Of a stretch of DNA of 64,000 bases, positions 1-9,495 are shown in pieces. Made by a program: the position numbers and the translations under genes. The notes beneath the pieces are model-generated. The model was not told the DNA's origin. It saw only the letters and a program-made list of their open reading frames with translations, and made no database searches. This DNA is from Symsagittifera roscoffensis (lineage: Eukaryota; Xenacoelomorpha; Acoela; Convolutidae), in the NCBI RefSeq assembly GCF_963678635.1, contig NC_087069.1, forward strand, positions 20,744,660-20,808,659. Reading direction: 5' to 3'. Position 1 is the first letter of the stretch. Each line of letters starts with the position of its first letter.

Positions 1-539
1 AAAATAACATGCTGACAAGTACGTAATAATTCTAGTTCAAAATAGACCAATAGGATTCATCCAATCCGTCACTTTCTCTAACTCAAACTAAGACCAATTA
101 GACGAATCATATAGAACTCCAGGCACATCTATAACTATAACTTTACGACCTCCAGGTCAAAAATAAGCAAACCACTCCAACTTGACAACTAAAATAAATA
201 TCACCATAATACCGTACCCCTCCCTTATCTAATAACCCAAAGATCAACAATATTTCCCCAACTCAGACCACGAATACCCCCAAAGCAAATTTGTTAACTT
301 AGCCTAAAGTAACAAAATGAACATTTTAATTAGCCTAAAGTATAAAAATCTCACCATACCCCGGATCATTTGACAAACAAAAATAAAGAAAAAGACGACC
401 TCCCAGTCACCATGAAAATTGCCCCCAACAATTTTTTACAGAACTCAACCCACTTGTCAAAAAACTAATAAATAATCCGACCACACTAGAAAATCGCCTC
501 AAACAGCAAAAAATATTCGACCAAGAGATCATTTCTTAA
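1..539 (+). other. Post-integrase spacer of copy 1, no ORF seen
   Basis: No coding frame of useful length is visible. It aligns with the reverse complement of about 19.25-18.4 kb in copy 2. Shared short blocks include CTCCAGGTCAAAA, a TTGACAA/TAAAATAAATATC stretch and paired AGCCTAA words. In copy 2 this stretch follows the integrase tail, so it is the spacer between pol and the 3' gene set. It may hold subgenomic RNA signals, but none can be proven here. Confidence 0.5.
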
Positions 540-770
540 ATGCTTTTCTCTCAATCAGTTACTCAAATACTCATAAATCTTAAACATTTTTTTACAATAC
601 TTGAAACCTTTATAATATTTCTTTTTGATATACTTGAATCTTTTCTAATAATCCTAATCATTTTTTGTAACATTTTTTTAATTTTCTACACTATTCTCGA
701 ACTATTCCTCCAACTTTCCAAAACCCTTGATTATATCCACAGGTACGATTTATACAACTTGTCTAAATGA
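540..770 (+). CDS. Small hydrophobic ORF, retroelement accessory (unknown)
   Basis: The 76-residue product is almost entirely hydrophobic from about residue 14 to 58, rich in I, L and F, with a short polar C-terminus; it would be a membrane protein. Its TGA stop overlaps the ATG of the next ORF as ATGA at 767-770. A trace of the same frame, with a DILE word followed by an I/L-rich run, is visible in copy 2 near 18.5 kb but is stopped there. I do not recognise the family. Because AT-rich DNA can yield hydrophobic frames by chance, the ATGA junction and partial conservation are the only support. Confidence 0.4.
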   Translation: MLFSQSVTQILINLKHFFTILETFIIFLFDILESFLIILIIFCNIFLIFYTILELFLQLSKTLDYIHRYDLYNLSK

Positions 771-955
771 TACGAACAATTTTCAGTAGAACCGATATTT
801 TTTTATTGTTTGTAATTTTCATAGCATTCTTATCATCCCTCATTTTGACCATCTGTAAATGTATAAAGAAAGCAATCCTCACATTTGCCCTAGCAACAGT
901 CCTTCTAATTCTTTTTTTGGAAGAATATTATAATAAACACAAAATTTCTCACTAA
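767..955 (+). CDS. Small two-pass membrane ORF conserved in both element copies
   Basis: The 62-residue product has a basic start (MIRTIFSR), a hydrophobic helix at about residues 11-28, a short K/C linker (CKCIKK), a second helix at about 33-50 and a polar tail (EEYYNKHK). The reverse complement of 18381-18172 in copy 2 encodes the clear counterpart: MMRSLLSR start, two helices, K/MKKA linker, and an E-HYQKHK tail, with one internal TGA. That conservation of start, helices and tail argues for a real gene. Both copies also keep CAGGTAC about 25-30 nt before the ATG, which could be a splice site. Function is unknown; a viroporin-like or envelope-assembly role would be pure inference. Confidence 0.6.
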   Translation: MIRTIFSRTDIFLLFVIFIAFLSSLILTICKCIKKAILTFALATVLLILFLEEYYNKHKISH

Positions 956-2099
956 AGTAATAATTCAAAAAAAACCATCAAAAATTGCTACCCAACAGTC
1001 ACAGAATCAGTCTTCACCGACATCATCCCAAGATAACCAAACACCACCTTCAACTACTCAAAATCCTCAAACATCTACACGAATTTCTTTTCAAGACAAT
1101 CCATACACTTTTGAAGAACGACATGCTCGTTTATCAGAACCACTAGAACCAGTTCAACGACAAGCACCTTTAAGCGAACCAACATATAACCTATATCCAA
1201 CACTACCACAAGAACTAAGTAGAATAAAAAATTCTAGTCAAAACCAAAATACAGTCGAAATAAATAGACAAATTATACATCCTCGACGAAACAGAAATCT
1301 TCAAACTCCCCGAGTTCATTTTGATATACCTCAATCCCCATCACAAAACACTCCAGAAAACCCCATTGGTATATTACCAGAAACCCCTACGCTTCTTTCA
1401 CAACGTAGCACCTCAAGCCTACCATCAGATTACTTAGGTTCAACACCAACATCTGAACAAATACGTGAAAATCCCTTTAACCCCCCAAACCAAACATCAC
1501 GATTCCCATATTGGACTACACATTCATTTACACAAGGTGAACCAAATTTAGTCAATGACCCCATAGATATTTCTACGGATACAACAACATCCTCATCACT
1601 ACCAGAAACATTATCACTACCATCAACACCATCAATAAGCCAGTTTTCACCACCACCCTTTAACTTAAATTTTCCAAATAATCTCGACGCCAGATATCGA
1701 GAACAATCATCAATAAATATTCCTTTAAGACTAGATTGGAATACATTTACAGCACCTCCACCACTATTTGGACAACATCAAGAAAGTAACCGCCTTCATA
1801 ACTGGGCACTTAATAGATTACAATATCGCCAAGATATTCACAACGATATCCGTGATCACAATATTCAAATACTCCAACAAAACAGTTTACAATTAAAGTC
1901 TGAAATCACAGTTAAGTTAAACAATATTACCCAACATCCCTACCCATTAAATCCACCTAACATAACAGCTCAATCACTACCACCACCGTTTATAACTACT
2001 GAAGTAATATACAAATACGACAGATATACCAAAAACACAATTGGCTACATTACATTTTATAATCCATACTCAGGATTATCATACACATGTATATTCTAA
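909..2099 (+). CDS. ATG-less 396-codon proline/serine-rich frame, retroelement ORF3
   Basis: An open frame runs from just after a TAA at 906-908 to TAA at 2097-2099 without any in-frame ATG, so start-to-stop ORF callers miss it. The first three quarters are rich in P, S, T, Q and N and look disordered. They contain LYPTL (1191-1205), which matches the LYPxL ALIX-binding late-domain pattern. The last quarter looks helical (NRLQYRQDIHNDIRDHNIQ). Copy 2 encodes the same protein on the minus strand at about 18.15-17.1 kb, including SRLQFRHDIHKDIREHDIQ. It overlaps the preceding ORF by 44 nt in the +1 frame and the env ATG (2087) by 13 nt. Expression must therefore use a frameshift, splicing or a non-AUG start. 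I recognise no family; a structural or matrix-like role is inference. Confidence 0.65.
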   Translation, partial: FFFWKNIIINTKFLTKVIIQKKPSKIATQQSQNQSSPTSSQDNQTPPSTTQNPQTSTRISFQDNPYTFEERHARLSEPLEPVQRQAPLSEPTYNLYPTLPQELSRIKNSSQNQNTVEINRQIIHPRRNRNLQTPRVHFDIPQSPSQNTPENPIGILPETPTLLSQRSTSSLPSDYLGSTPTSEQIRENPFNPPNQTSRFPYWTTHSFTQGEPNLVNDPIDISTDTTTSSSLPETLSLPSTPSISQFSPPPFNLNFPNNLDARYREQSSINIPLRLDWNTFTAPPPLFGQHQESNRLHNWALNRLQYRQDIHNDIRDHNIQILQQNSLQLKSEITVKLNNITQHPYPLNPPNITAQSLPPPFITTEVIYKYDRYTKNTIGYITFYNPYSGLSYTCIF

Positions 2100-4704
2100 A
2101 ATTATTAATTTTTCTCCAACTCCCTTTTCTAGTAATCTCAAATCAAAACATAAACCCTTCCCCTCGTACAGGACCACAAGACTTATTAGTAACACATTAC
2201 GACTGTGAAGAAAATGAACAAAAAACACTACATAAATATGCAATAAATCAAGTATCACAATGTGAACAGAACCACAAGCTATAGAAACCACAGATGTAAT
2301 AGCAACACTCTATTCAAAAGCCCGAGCAACAACAGTTACAGGTTATAAATTCACAGCAACATTTTCCGAAAAGAAAGTACATTGTTCACAAGTCTCGAAC
2401 GGAAACAAAAACCGACTTGACCATGAATCATTCTATCAGAGTAATATAGAACGTCTTTTACATCTCAATCCCGACGATTGTAAAAATGAATTACTTAGAC
2501 TAAACATCACACAAAATAAAAACTCCGCAAGAAAGTTAGTTAATTTTCAAGTTTTTTCAGACTCTGTACATCAATCACAACTTGAAAGACACCAAGGACA
2601 TATAAAACTAGACGAAAAATACCCGTATAACGGCGCACACGGACGATTAACCTATGACCTACACGATAAACATTGGATACCACACATTGGTATAAATAAC
2701 CCATCAAACTGCAAAGCAGACACAAAAAATAAAGGATACCAAGAAATAATGTTTTTTGATTGGAAAATACAACTCGAAAAAATACAACTAACACGAGATT
2801 TATCAGATAATACAATGATCTATCAAGGAATCCGATTACCTTGTAAAAATGATCAAGGTTATTGCGACCCTACAACGAGAACACAAGCAACAATTGTTCG
2901 GTTCCCCGAAGATACATGTACAACATTTCAAGTAGCAAAAATACACGCTCGTATGATAAAATTTCACGAAAAATATTTTATACAATCAATTCCATATGAA
3001 CAAGTCCATCCATCACGAAAACTAAGTTCTAATTTTAGAAACATAGACAAAATAGAAAACAAATTGACACGTTTCCAAATATATCAAGAAACAGAACTTG
3101 CATGTAAATACAGGAATCCACTTCACAGAACACAATATTCTGAAATATTAGTTGAATACGAAAAAGGATTCGACATGACCACTGGAAAAGTAAAAATCGA
3201 CCCATATGCCACAGGTCATCCTCTAAACGAAGGAACATCCTATATACCAGTTAATTTTGAAAAAAGCAACGGACAACCTGGTGGACATCTAAAACCCCAT
3301 GACACCAGAAGCACACGCTTACAAGAATTATCACTAATGAATACTACATATTTCGGTAATATCCACTATGATATTCATCTAGATATGAAACTAGATTATA
3401 CAATTAGCCGAATTTTTCAAGAAATGTCACTCTCCGAATTAGAAACACTACACCACCTATGCGAATTAGAACGAACACAAATATTACAATCACTTGCACT
3501 AGCAGTATTAAAAATACCCTATGCAGGATACTTATTATCTGGAAATAGATCAAATTTTTTAGACTATGAAGGAAACATCTTATGGTTTTATACTTGTACT
3601 AAAAAAGTATCACCACTATACGTTTTTGAAGATAAACGATGTTATAAAAGAATCCCTATCTTTTATAAGAATAAAGTACATTTCGTGGATACACTTTCAC
3701 GAAGAACCTATTTCTGGGATACCGCAGTCCCATGTGGATCAGAAAACAGCCACAATGTAGTACAACTAAACCCTGATGAAAATAAATATTATCTTCTCAC
3801 TCCATATCCCACATTAATGCAATCACTCAAAAAATTTTCACCAGAAAGCATTCGCGCTATTGCTCGAAACCCAAATATAGACTTACAATCAATAGGAATC
3901 TATTCAAAATCAGATATTCAACATCACATTAGAACACAACAATTCCAAGAATTATTAACACAAATGGACACTATACAAAGACAATCAATAGACCAAAATT
4001 TACGCAAACTTGCAGAAACCGCAGGATTTGCCGATATCTACACGCAAGACTATAGCGGATATTTTAAAGACATTAAAGATTATATATATCTAAACGGTGA
4101 AAAATACCGTCCCCAAGATATATCACCAATTAACATTTTTAGCTTTGTTACACTCAAAAATGAGATCCTCGATTTTCTAGGATGGCCCTACTACATCTTA
4201 GAAAAATTGACTATTTTATACGCAATGTTTAACTTTATTGGATTTATTTTCTCACTTTTAAAAGGAATCTACAACACATGTGCTATACACACACAAGTAA
4301 ACAGACAAGCAAGCGTAGCACGCATACTCTTTGCAGGATTTTTTGGAATCTTTTCTACATCTATAAACAAAATTCTTTTAGACGCACAAATAAAAGAATA
4401 TAACACAAAAATAACAACACGACAAAATACATACGACGAAGAACATAACAATGTAGACATAACGCCAACGGCACCACAATTACCAGCCCTACCAAATAAC
4501 CATCCACTATCCCTAGTCCCACGAAATTTTCGAAATTTAGCCATCACACATAATCCAAATTTTCGACTCACCACATCGCAAAGTCCCATTCAACATATAA
4601 TGACACACCAGTCACAAGATGATAATACTTATGAACAAATTATTGAACAACCCCATACCACCGCTTTTCAGTCTCAAAATAATCATTTTTTTAGCCCACG
4701 ATGA
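2087..4704 (+). pseudogene. env: Env-like membrane glycoprotein gene with one frame break
   Basis: The product starts with a signal peptide (MYILKLLIFLQLPFLVIS), then a long cysteine-containing ectodomain. Hydrophobic segments lie at about residues 480-508 and 523-544 (counted from ATG 2749), followed by a tail of about 105 residues. The signal-peptide frame stops at 2282-2284, while the main frame is open only from 2266. Copy 2 has one extra base around TGTGAA at this point and reads through, so copy 1 most likely lost one base near 2266-2270. A C-x5-P-I-F/Y word and spaced cysteines (around nt 3590-3740) suggest a fusion glycoprotein, but I cannot assign it to a viral class. PTAP at 4465-4476 in the tail fits a TSG101-type late domain. 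The TGA overlaps the next ATG as ATGA. Role inferred: envelope or entry protein of an endogenous retroelement. Confidence 0.65.
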
Positions 4705-4715
4705 GCCGCCAACTT
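4685..4715 (+). promoter_or_regulatory. Conserved TTTTTTAG / ATGA junction before the last ORF
   Basis: A pyrimidine run ending TTTTTTAG at 4694 is followed by CCCACG and the ATGA overlap of env stop and next start (4701-4704). Copy 2 keeps this junction almost base for base in reverse complement at about 14172-14145, although its flanks are badly decayed. The site fits either a 3' splice acceptor for a subgenomic mRNA or a termination-reinitiation site. The sequence alone does not decide. Confidence 0.45.
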
Positions 4716-6506
4716 GGATCACTACACCGATCAAATTCCCACCCAACCAATCTTACCTCTCCAATCCCAATAATACCACTTTTTGCTTTTCCGCCACCCG
4801 ATTTTCCATCTAGTAATGTAACATCAGGCATGAATTCCGACACTAATTCACACATCTCAGTTTTATATTCCATCTCACAACTCAATAACCCGAATATTGA
4901 AACCCCCGATGAATTTGCCGACTCAGAACCATCCCCATCCAATAATTTTCATAACTCTTCTAATTTTTCTCAACCCCCTTTTCAACCCATATTATCCAAT
5001 AACCCTGACCCAATCACCCCTACACCCTCTTATGCTTCCCAAGTTACCCCAACCTACTCCTCATACCATTCTGACCAATCATCTCATTCTCCAGACACCC
5101 CCCGAATCTCCCCAGAGCTAGATAATTTTATTACCCTTCAACAACAACCCTACCACCTTAATACCCCAACCATAAACCAAATCTCCTCCACAATAAATTC
5201 ATCCAACCCCCCTACCCCTACACCCTCTTCAAACTATACTGAATCATTAGCACCATCATCCACATCAACTGAATCTTCACTCAACACTAATAGAGCTTAC
5301 CGCACTTTTAAAAGAAAGTTCCCCAACCATCCTTTCCCAGCAAAACCAGGAACAGCCCGTGAATACATCAACCACCCCAAGCATACTAACACAAAAGAAT
5401 TTTTAGCCATCACCTTACCCTCATTCCCACAATACACCTTAAACACCCCCCACGACACTAACGAAACACGCAACTTTGTAGATGAATACGTTTTAATGCC
5501 CACTCTCTCTTGGACCTCATATTATCATTTTACTAACCCTCTTTGCTTACCATTATCTAACACTCACATCGATATAGAGCGAAATACGGACATGCTATAT
5601 CGACTCACTACACCACTAACCGCTAGACAATTTACTTACGTTGGATATAAAAAATCACTAAAAACACACACTGCACCTAGAGCTAACGAATATACACTCG
5701 AATACTATGATCACAACATCATCAGAGCTAACCAAGATCAATTCTTAGACGACGATCGCTTCGCTAATCCACAAATTACTGAGAAATTTTTCATCAAGAC
5801 ACCATATACATTCACACTAAACATCTTCGACCGAAAGTTTGATCACATTATTTCAGAAGCACTAACAGACACACAAGCATACGAAAGTTTTAAAGAACGC
5901 TTCCAAATATTTTCACTAACCTTTCATTTCCTTGCACCACACGAAAGAGATTTACACTGCTCACACGATATTATGTTGCGCACTAAACAAACCCACACAT
6001 ATAGTTATTATCGCTTCATCCAAAATCACTTTGACCTACACACACCCTCTAGACAACCACACCATCGATTTCAATTCATTAATTCCAAATACACTTCACC
6101 ATTTTTCCTAAATTTCACATATTGTATTAAAGATACTAACCTTCATGGTATTCTTCGTAATTATGACCCCATAACCCAAATGTACATCTTCTGTCCCATC
6201 ACCAAGACTTTCAACGCCGAAGAATCCCGACCCTTCCTTATCCCGCACGAGTTTGTACAACCTATAGAAATCCCAATTTTAGAATTCATCCACAACACTA
6301 AATTCAATCACAAATTATATAATCTAATCCAAAACACACCTTATGAGTTTGCAGTTGGCACTGAAGAACTAACCACTATTAAGGCACTTCAATTGCTTTG
6401 GCCACTGCTTCAGACTAAAAATATCATCCGCATCTTAGCTAAACTACTAACAACTTCAGAACTAATTCACGACATCTTCCCCCACGGTTTTTTCCCCGAC
6501 GACTAA
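4701..6506 (+). CDS. 601-residue accessory protein downstream of env, unknown family
   Basis: Residues 1 to about 195 are low-complexity (S, P, N, T; many SP and TP pairs) and probably disordered. From about 200 to 601 the protein looks globular, with aromatic and charged residues, few cysteines and no transmembrane segment. It has no zinc knuckle, protease, polymerase or nuclease motif that I can see. The start is the ATG overlapping the env stop; a TTTTTTAG acceptor-like site lies just upstream. Copy 2 retains the N-terminus (MSRQVG, 14159 downward) and an internal FINSKYISP block (about 13217-13011), so it is a standing gene of the element. GTAAGT follows three bases after the stop. Long ORFs downstream of env are unusual in Ty3/gypsy elements. 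Function is unknown; a regulatory or structural role is speculative. Confidence 0.7.
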   Translation: MSRQLGSLHRSNSHPTNLTSPIPIIPLFAFPPPDFPSSNVTSGMNSDTNSHISVLYSISQLNNPNIETPDEFADSEPSPSNNFHNSSNFSQPPFQPILSNNPDPITPTPSYASQVTPTYSSYHSDQSSHSPDTPRISPELDNFITLQQQPYHLNTPTINQISSTINSSNPPTPTPSSNYTESLAPSSTSTESSLNTNRAYRTFKRKFPNHPFPAKPGTAREYINHPKHTNTKEFLAITLPSFPQYTLNTPHDTNETRNFVDEYVLMPTLSWTSYYHFTNPLCLPLSNTHIDIERNTDMLYRLTTPLTARQFTYVGYKKSLKTHTAPRANEYTLEYYDHNIIRANQDQFLDDDRFANPQITEKFFIKTPYTFTLNIFDRKFDHIISEALTDTQAYESFKERFQIFSLTFHFLAPHERDLHCSHDIMLRTKQTHTYSYYRFIQNHFDLHTPSRQPHHRFQFINSKYTSPFFLNFTYCIKDTNLHGILRNYDPITQMYIFCPITKTFNAEESRPFLIPHEFVQPIEIPILEFIHNTKFNHKLYNLIQNTPYEFAVGTEELTTIKALQLLWPLLQTKNIIRILAKLLTTSELIHDIFPHGFFPDD

Positions 6507-6509
6507 CAG

Positions 6510-6588
6510 GTAAGTATGAATTAAATGAATATAACTAACTAATTGAAATATTAAAAAACTCACCATACTTTATCCATGTTTTCTTTAG
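6510..6588 (+). other. Probable 79-nt intron after the last ORF
   Basis: CAG|GTAAGT at 6507-6515 is a consensus donor and TTTTCTTTAG ending at 6588 is a good acceptor. Copy 2 has the same arrangement in reverse complement: GTAAGT starting at 12780 and TTTTTTGTTAG ending at 12698, an 83-nt span. Conservation of both ends in two diverged copies supports real splicing. The ORF stops just before the donor, so the intron sits in the 3' tail of that frame, or serves a different upstream splice partner. Confidence 0.5.
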
Positions 6589-7100
6589 ATTTTTAGCCTT
6601 CATCCGACGATCACCTACAAAAACCACAAAAGACAAATAAAACTCGCAAATTTCATCAAACAGACTTCAACAATTCTATTAATCTCTTACACTTATAAAT
6701 TTATAAATTTAATACCAATGCAGTAAATTCATTTCTAAAATTTTCCCCACAAGCAGTAAATCTAATTATGATGAAAATTTGTAACTTAAAATTCCCCCAT
6801 AACTAGCAGTAAATTTACAAAATTCTATGCAGTAAATTAATAAAATGCAATTGCAGTACTAACCTTTTGATATTTTCATTCATTCGCACAGAAATTCTAT
6901 CCACACTCGCACTGCTCGCCCACGAAGAATTGTTTAAAATAATGAATTTCAGTTTCAAGTTTTCACACTCAACAACTCTAACATATAATAACATGTTTCA
7001 AACTTTCCTTTAACCCGGTTGGAAAGGAATCATATACTAAACAAAACTAACCAACGCAGCTTACTAAATAACACAAATCATAGAATAACAGCATGACTAA
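6589..7100 (+). other. 3' untranslated tail of copy 1 with GCAGTAAAT repeats
   Basis: No ORF. The word GCAGTAAAT or a close variant recurs near 6719, 6753, 6808, 6830 and 6853. The stretch from about 6870 to 7060 aligns with copy 2 in reverse complement at about 12440-12255, including a shared AACTAACCAACGC block. Homology between the two copies stops here, which could mark the inner LTR edge or the truncation point of copy 2. Confidence 0.45.
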
Positions 7101-8600
7101 GAAAAGGAAACCAACGGTACCCAAACCGGATTAACCCAGTTTAAAACTGGATAATTTATTCTTTTGAAGACTATTATAAAGTCTAAGAAAGAAAAAATAA
7201 AACACAAAAAAGTCGAAAGACAAACCCATACCACGAACAATTTGATTTTTGGAAAAAGGACATAACCAACAAGACATAAGAAAAACCACAACAAACCCAA
7301 CATAAAACGTTGTCACATAACAGGACCCCTCACAAAAACCGCATGAAATCATACTCCCACTCCTGGCCTAACCCACCAGGAAGGACGTCCTGAGCATGCT
7401 CTATAGCCGGCCTAACCCACCGCGCTACATCCACGCTTTGTGACCACACCACTATTTTTAATAAGAGCTACTCAAGTGTGAGTAACTCTTCAAAATAACC
7501 AAACTAAAACAAAAAGCTTTTGTGAAAACAACTAACTAAAATCATAATTAAAAAATATTAAACTAATAAATGTTTTATAAAATGTAAATTACATTATGCA
7601 ATACATAGATCAGAATACAACACCAAGGACGAACATCTAAAGACAAAACGACCCCACTACACTCGAGAGAGAATGACCAACCACAATCGATATGCCACTC
7701 ACAATCACAACTCAAAGGATTTAGAGTACGACTTGACTTCGCAGAAAAGGACTTCATTGAACTAGACCAATGACCACCTCGATGTTCAAGTATACGTACA
7801 GATCCGAGTAACCAGGCATCCCCTCCACGCACAATCTCCACGCCATTCCCAAACTAGACCAGACACAGAAAAGTTCTCCACGCAGAACAGAAAAACCTGA
7901 CATAGCAAACCATTCTGAAATCAGATTTGAGTTTGTTGCAAAGACTTAGTCGTTGTCACTAGAAGACTCAACGTCTTATGTCTCTAACTCCAGCTTCCTG
8001 GAACTTCTTTAACAAAAAGGAAACAGAAGAAATAAGATGTTCGCCAAACACCAACTTCCATCATCCATCCTTCGAATTGCAGAAGAACTATTCTAAAAAA
8101 CTCTGTAAAACCCGGATGGGTGGAACCTGATCTAAACTACATTTTATGATTGGATAATTTAGATATTTTACCAATGTAAAGTATTTAATATTAACCAATC
8201 ATGATCCATCTAACTAACAACCCACTTATTTGTAAGTGCTGAAGTTACTTGTAATTTCAGCACCAGAGAGATTTGAATTTAACTTAGAAATTAGTTGGAC
8301 TCTCCCGAGCACTTCAGCAGCCGCAATAAACCAGTATACCCTAGATCTATTGAGCCTAGCAGAGACTAGTTAAACAACCTGAGACTAGATAGTATAAGAG
8401 TAAGATTAGGATCGGTATTAGACTAAGAAGTTGCACGAATCTATCCGGCCGAAAATAAGATAGCGTGACGAGCAGACGGTGTACCCTATCCGAAATTACT
8501 CTATGAGTTAACCAAACTCGGTCCTAACTCAAATGGGCAAATTTTTATTTGTAAAAATTTATCACAAAGAGCGATGGGCAAGAACAACAAATTGAGGCTT
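7101..8600 (+). repeat. Possible 3' LTR or flanking sequence of copy 1
   Basis: No convincing gene is seen. LTR-like hints are a stem-loop with near-identical arms at 7464-7489, and an inverted pair ATGATTGG...CCAATCAT at about 8147-8203. An AT-rich TATA-like stretch lies between those arms, and AATAAA lies near 8326. A duplicated GGCCTAACCCACC word lies at about 7365-7425. The order CCAAT, TATA-like, AATAAA resembles U3-R, but no second LTR is in the window to compare, and the boundaries are unproven. Confidence 0.25.
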
Positions 8601-9180
8601 CAACATTTCATTTTCAAAAAAAAATGGATGCTGTGCATGAGAATAATTGATTCAATAATATGGTGAACAGATGAGAAAACTTATGAAAAAAAAACATTTT
8701 TAATCGTTTTTCGTCGATTTTGTTTGCCGTTTTCTTAAAAACTGCCATGAACTGAAAAACTTCATGAATGAGCTAACATTTAGAGGCCAAGATAGGGGAA
8801 AAACGAGGGCAAGCCTCAATCTATTATCATTTACTACACCAAGAAAAAACTCGTTGTTGTTATTAACACTAAAAAAAGTATTTGCGCAAAACTATTTTGA
8901 TTCGGGTCTGATGAAGCAAACATGTTGAAAAATGGTTTTCTCGGAACTGCGAAATGAAAAAAATTCTATATCATTGTAATCACGGTTGAAAGCGCTTTAA
9001 TAAGATACTTCACTCGTTTAATTGCATCACCGGATTTTTTTTACTAATAAAAACAAATCCTGTACAAAATTTTTTGGTCATATCATCATATCTTTAATAA
9101 TTTTTATTACTAGAGATAGTCGGAGACCCACCAATTTACAGTAAAGGAAATATATAGTAGATCTATCTGGACAACAATAG
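8601..9180. other. AT-rich stretch, nothing recognised
   Basis: I see no ORF, repeat family or RNA structure that I can support here. Confidence 0.4.
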
Positions 9181-9186
9181 TAGGCC

Positions 9187-9222
9187 ACAGAGGGGATCGA
9201 ACTACAAGCCTTACAAGGCTTG
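9187..9222 (-). pseudogene. tRNA-Thr(UGU)-like fragment
   Basis: The reverse strand shows an anticodon-arm-like hairpin, CAAGCCTTGTAAGGCTTG, whose loop centre would read UGU. It is followed by a T-arm-like GTTCGATCC. Acceptor and D arms are missing. It is probably a tRNA-derived relic (a SINE head or tRNA pseudogene) rather than a functional gene. Confidence 0.35.
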
Positions 9223-9495
9223 ATTTTTTTCCGTAATAGACGAAAACTGTTATTTGTAGCACATTCTAAGCCGTTTGGTGCAAAAGCGTGATGGTTTTTT
9301 CAAATCCCAGATAGCTTATTGGCTTTTGTAGGAGCCTGTTATTGTAGTATATTCCCTTTCTATTTCATTCACTCATGTACATAACACACCTCGAATTTCC
9401 CAAAAAAAATCAATTCGAGAGAAGAATTACGTTCTCTAATTTTTGATTTAGTTTCACTTCCACTACAACTGAGTTTCAACTGCTCCCATTTCGAG

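Larger units (their letters stand above)
1..8600 (+). mobile_element. Env-bearing Ty3/gypsy-like retroelement, copy 1 (3' part, cut by window edge)
   Basis: This is the 3' part of a retroelement; gag, RT and integrase would lie left of position 1. Assignment rests on collinearity with the minus-strand copy at about 12.25-23.7 kb. There, recognisable RT, RNase H and integrase relics are followed by the same spacer, small membrane ORF, proline-rich frame, env-like gene and last ORF seen here. Homology to copy 2 runs to about 7060. The limit of about 8600 is a guess based on LTR-like signals (CCAAT boxes, AATAAA). Gene order after integrase is small TM ORF, small TM ORF, ATG-less frame, env, 601-aa ORF, intron, 3' tail. 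Copy 1 is much better preserved than copy 2: one frame break is visible over about 6 kb. Family placement as Ty3/gypsy comes from copy 2 pol; the rest is direct reading. Confidence 0.75.

Noticed and set aside
2540..2815. Minus-strand ORF of 91 residues opposite env
   Set aside because: Antisense shadow of the env-like frame, which is conserved in copy 2.
4701..6506. Interpretation of this ORF as gag
   Set aside because: It lies after env, has no zinc knuckle or recognisable capsid motif, and in copy 2 pol lies upstream of it; position and content do not fit gag.
7097..7352. Minus-strand hydrophobic ORFs of 68 and 73 residues
   Set aside because: AT-rich chance frames in the presumed LTR/3' flank, not conserved in copy 2.
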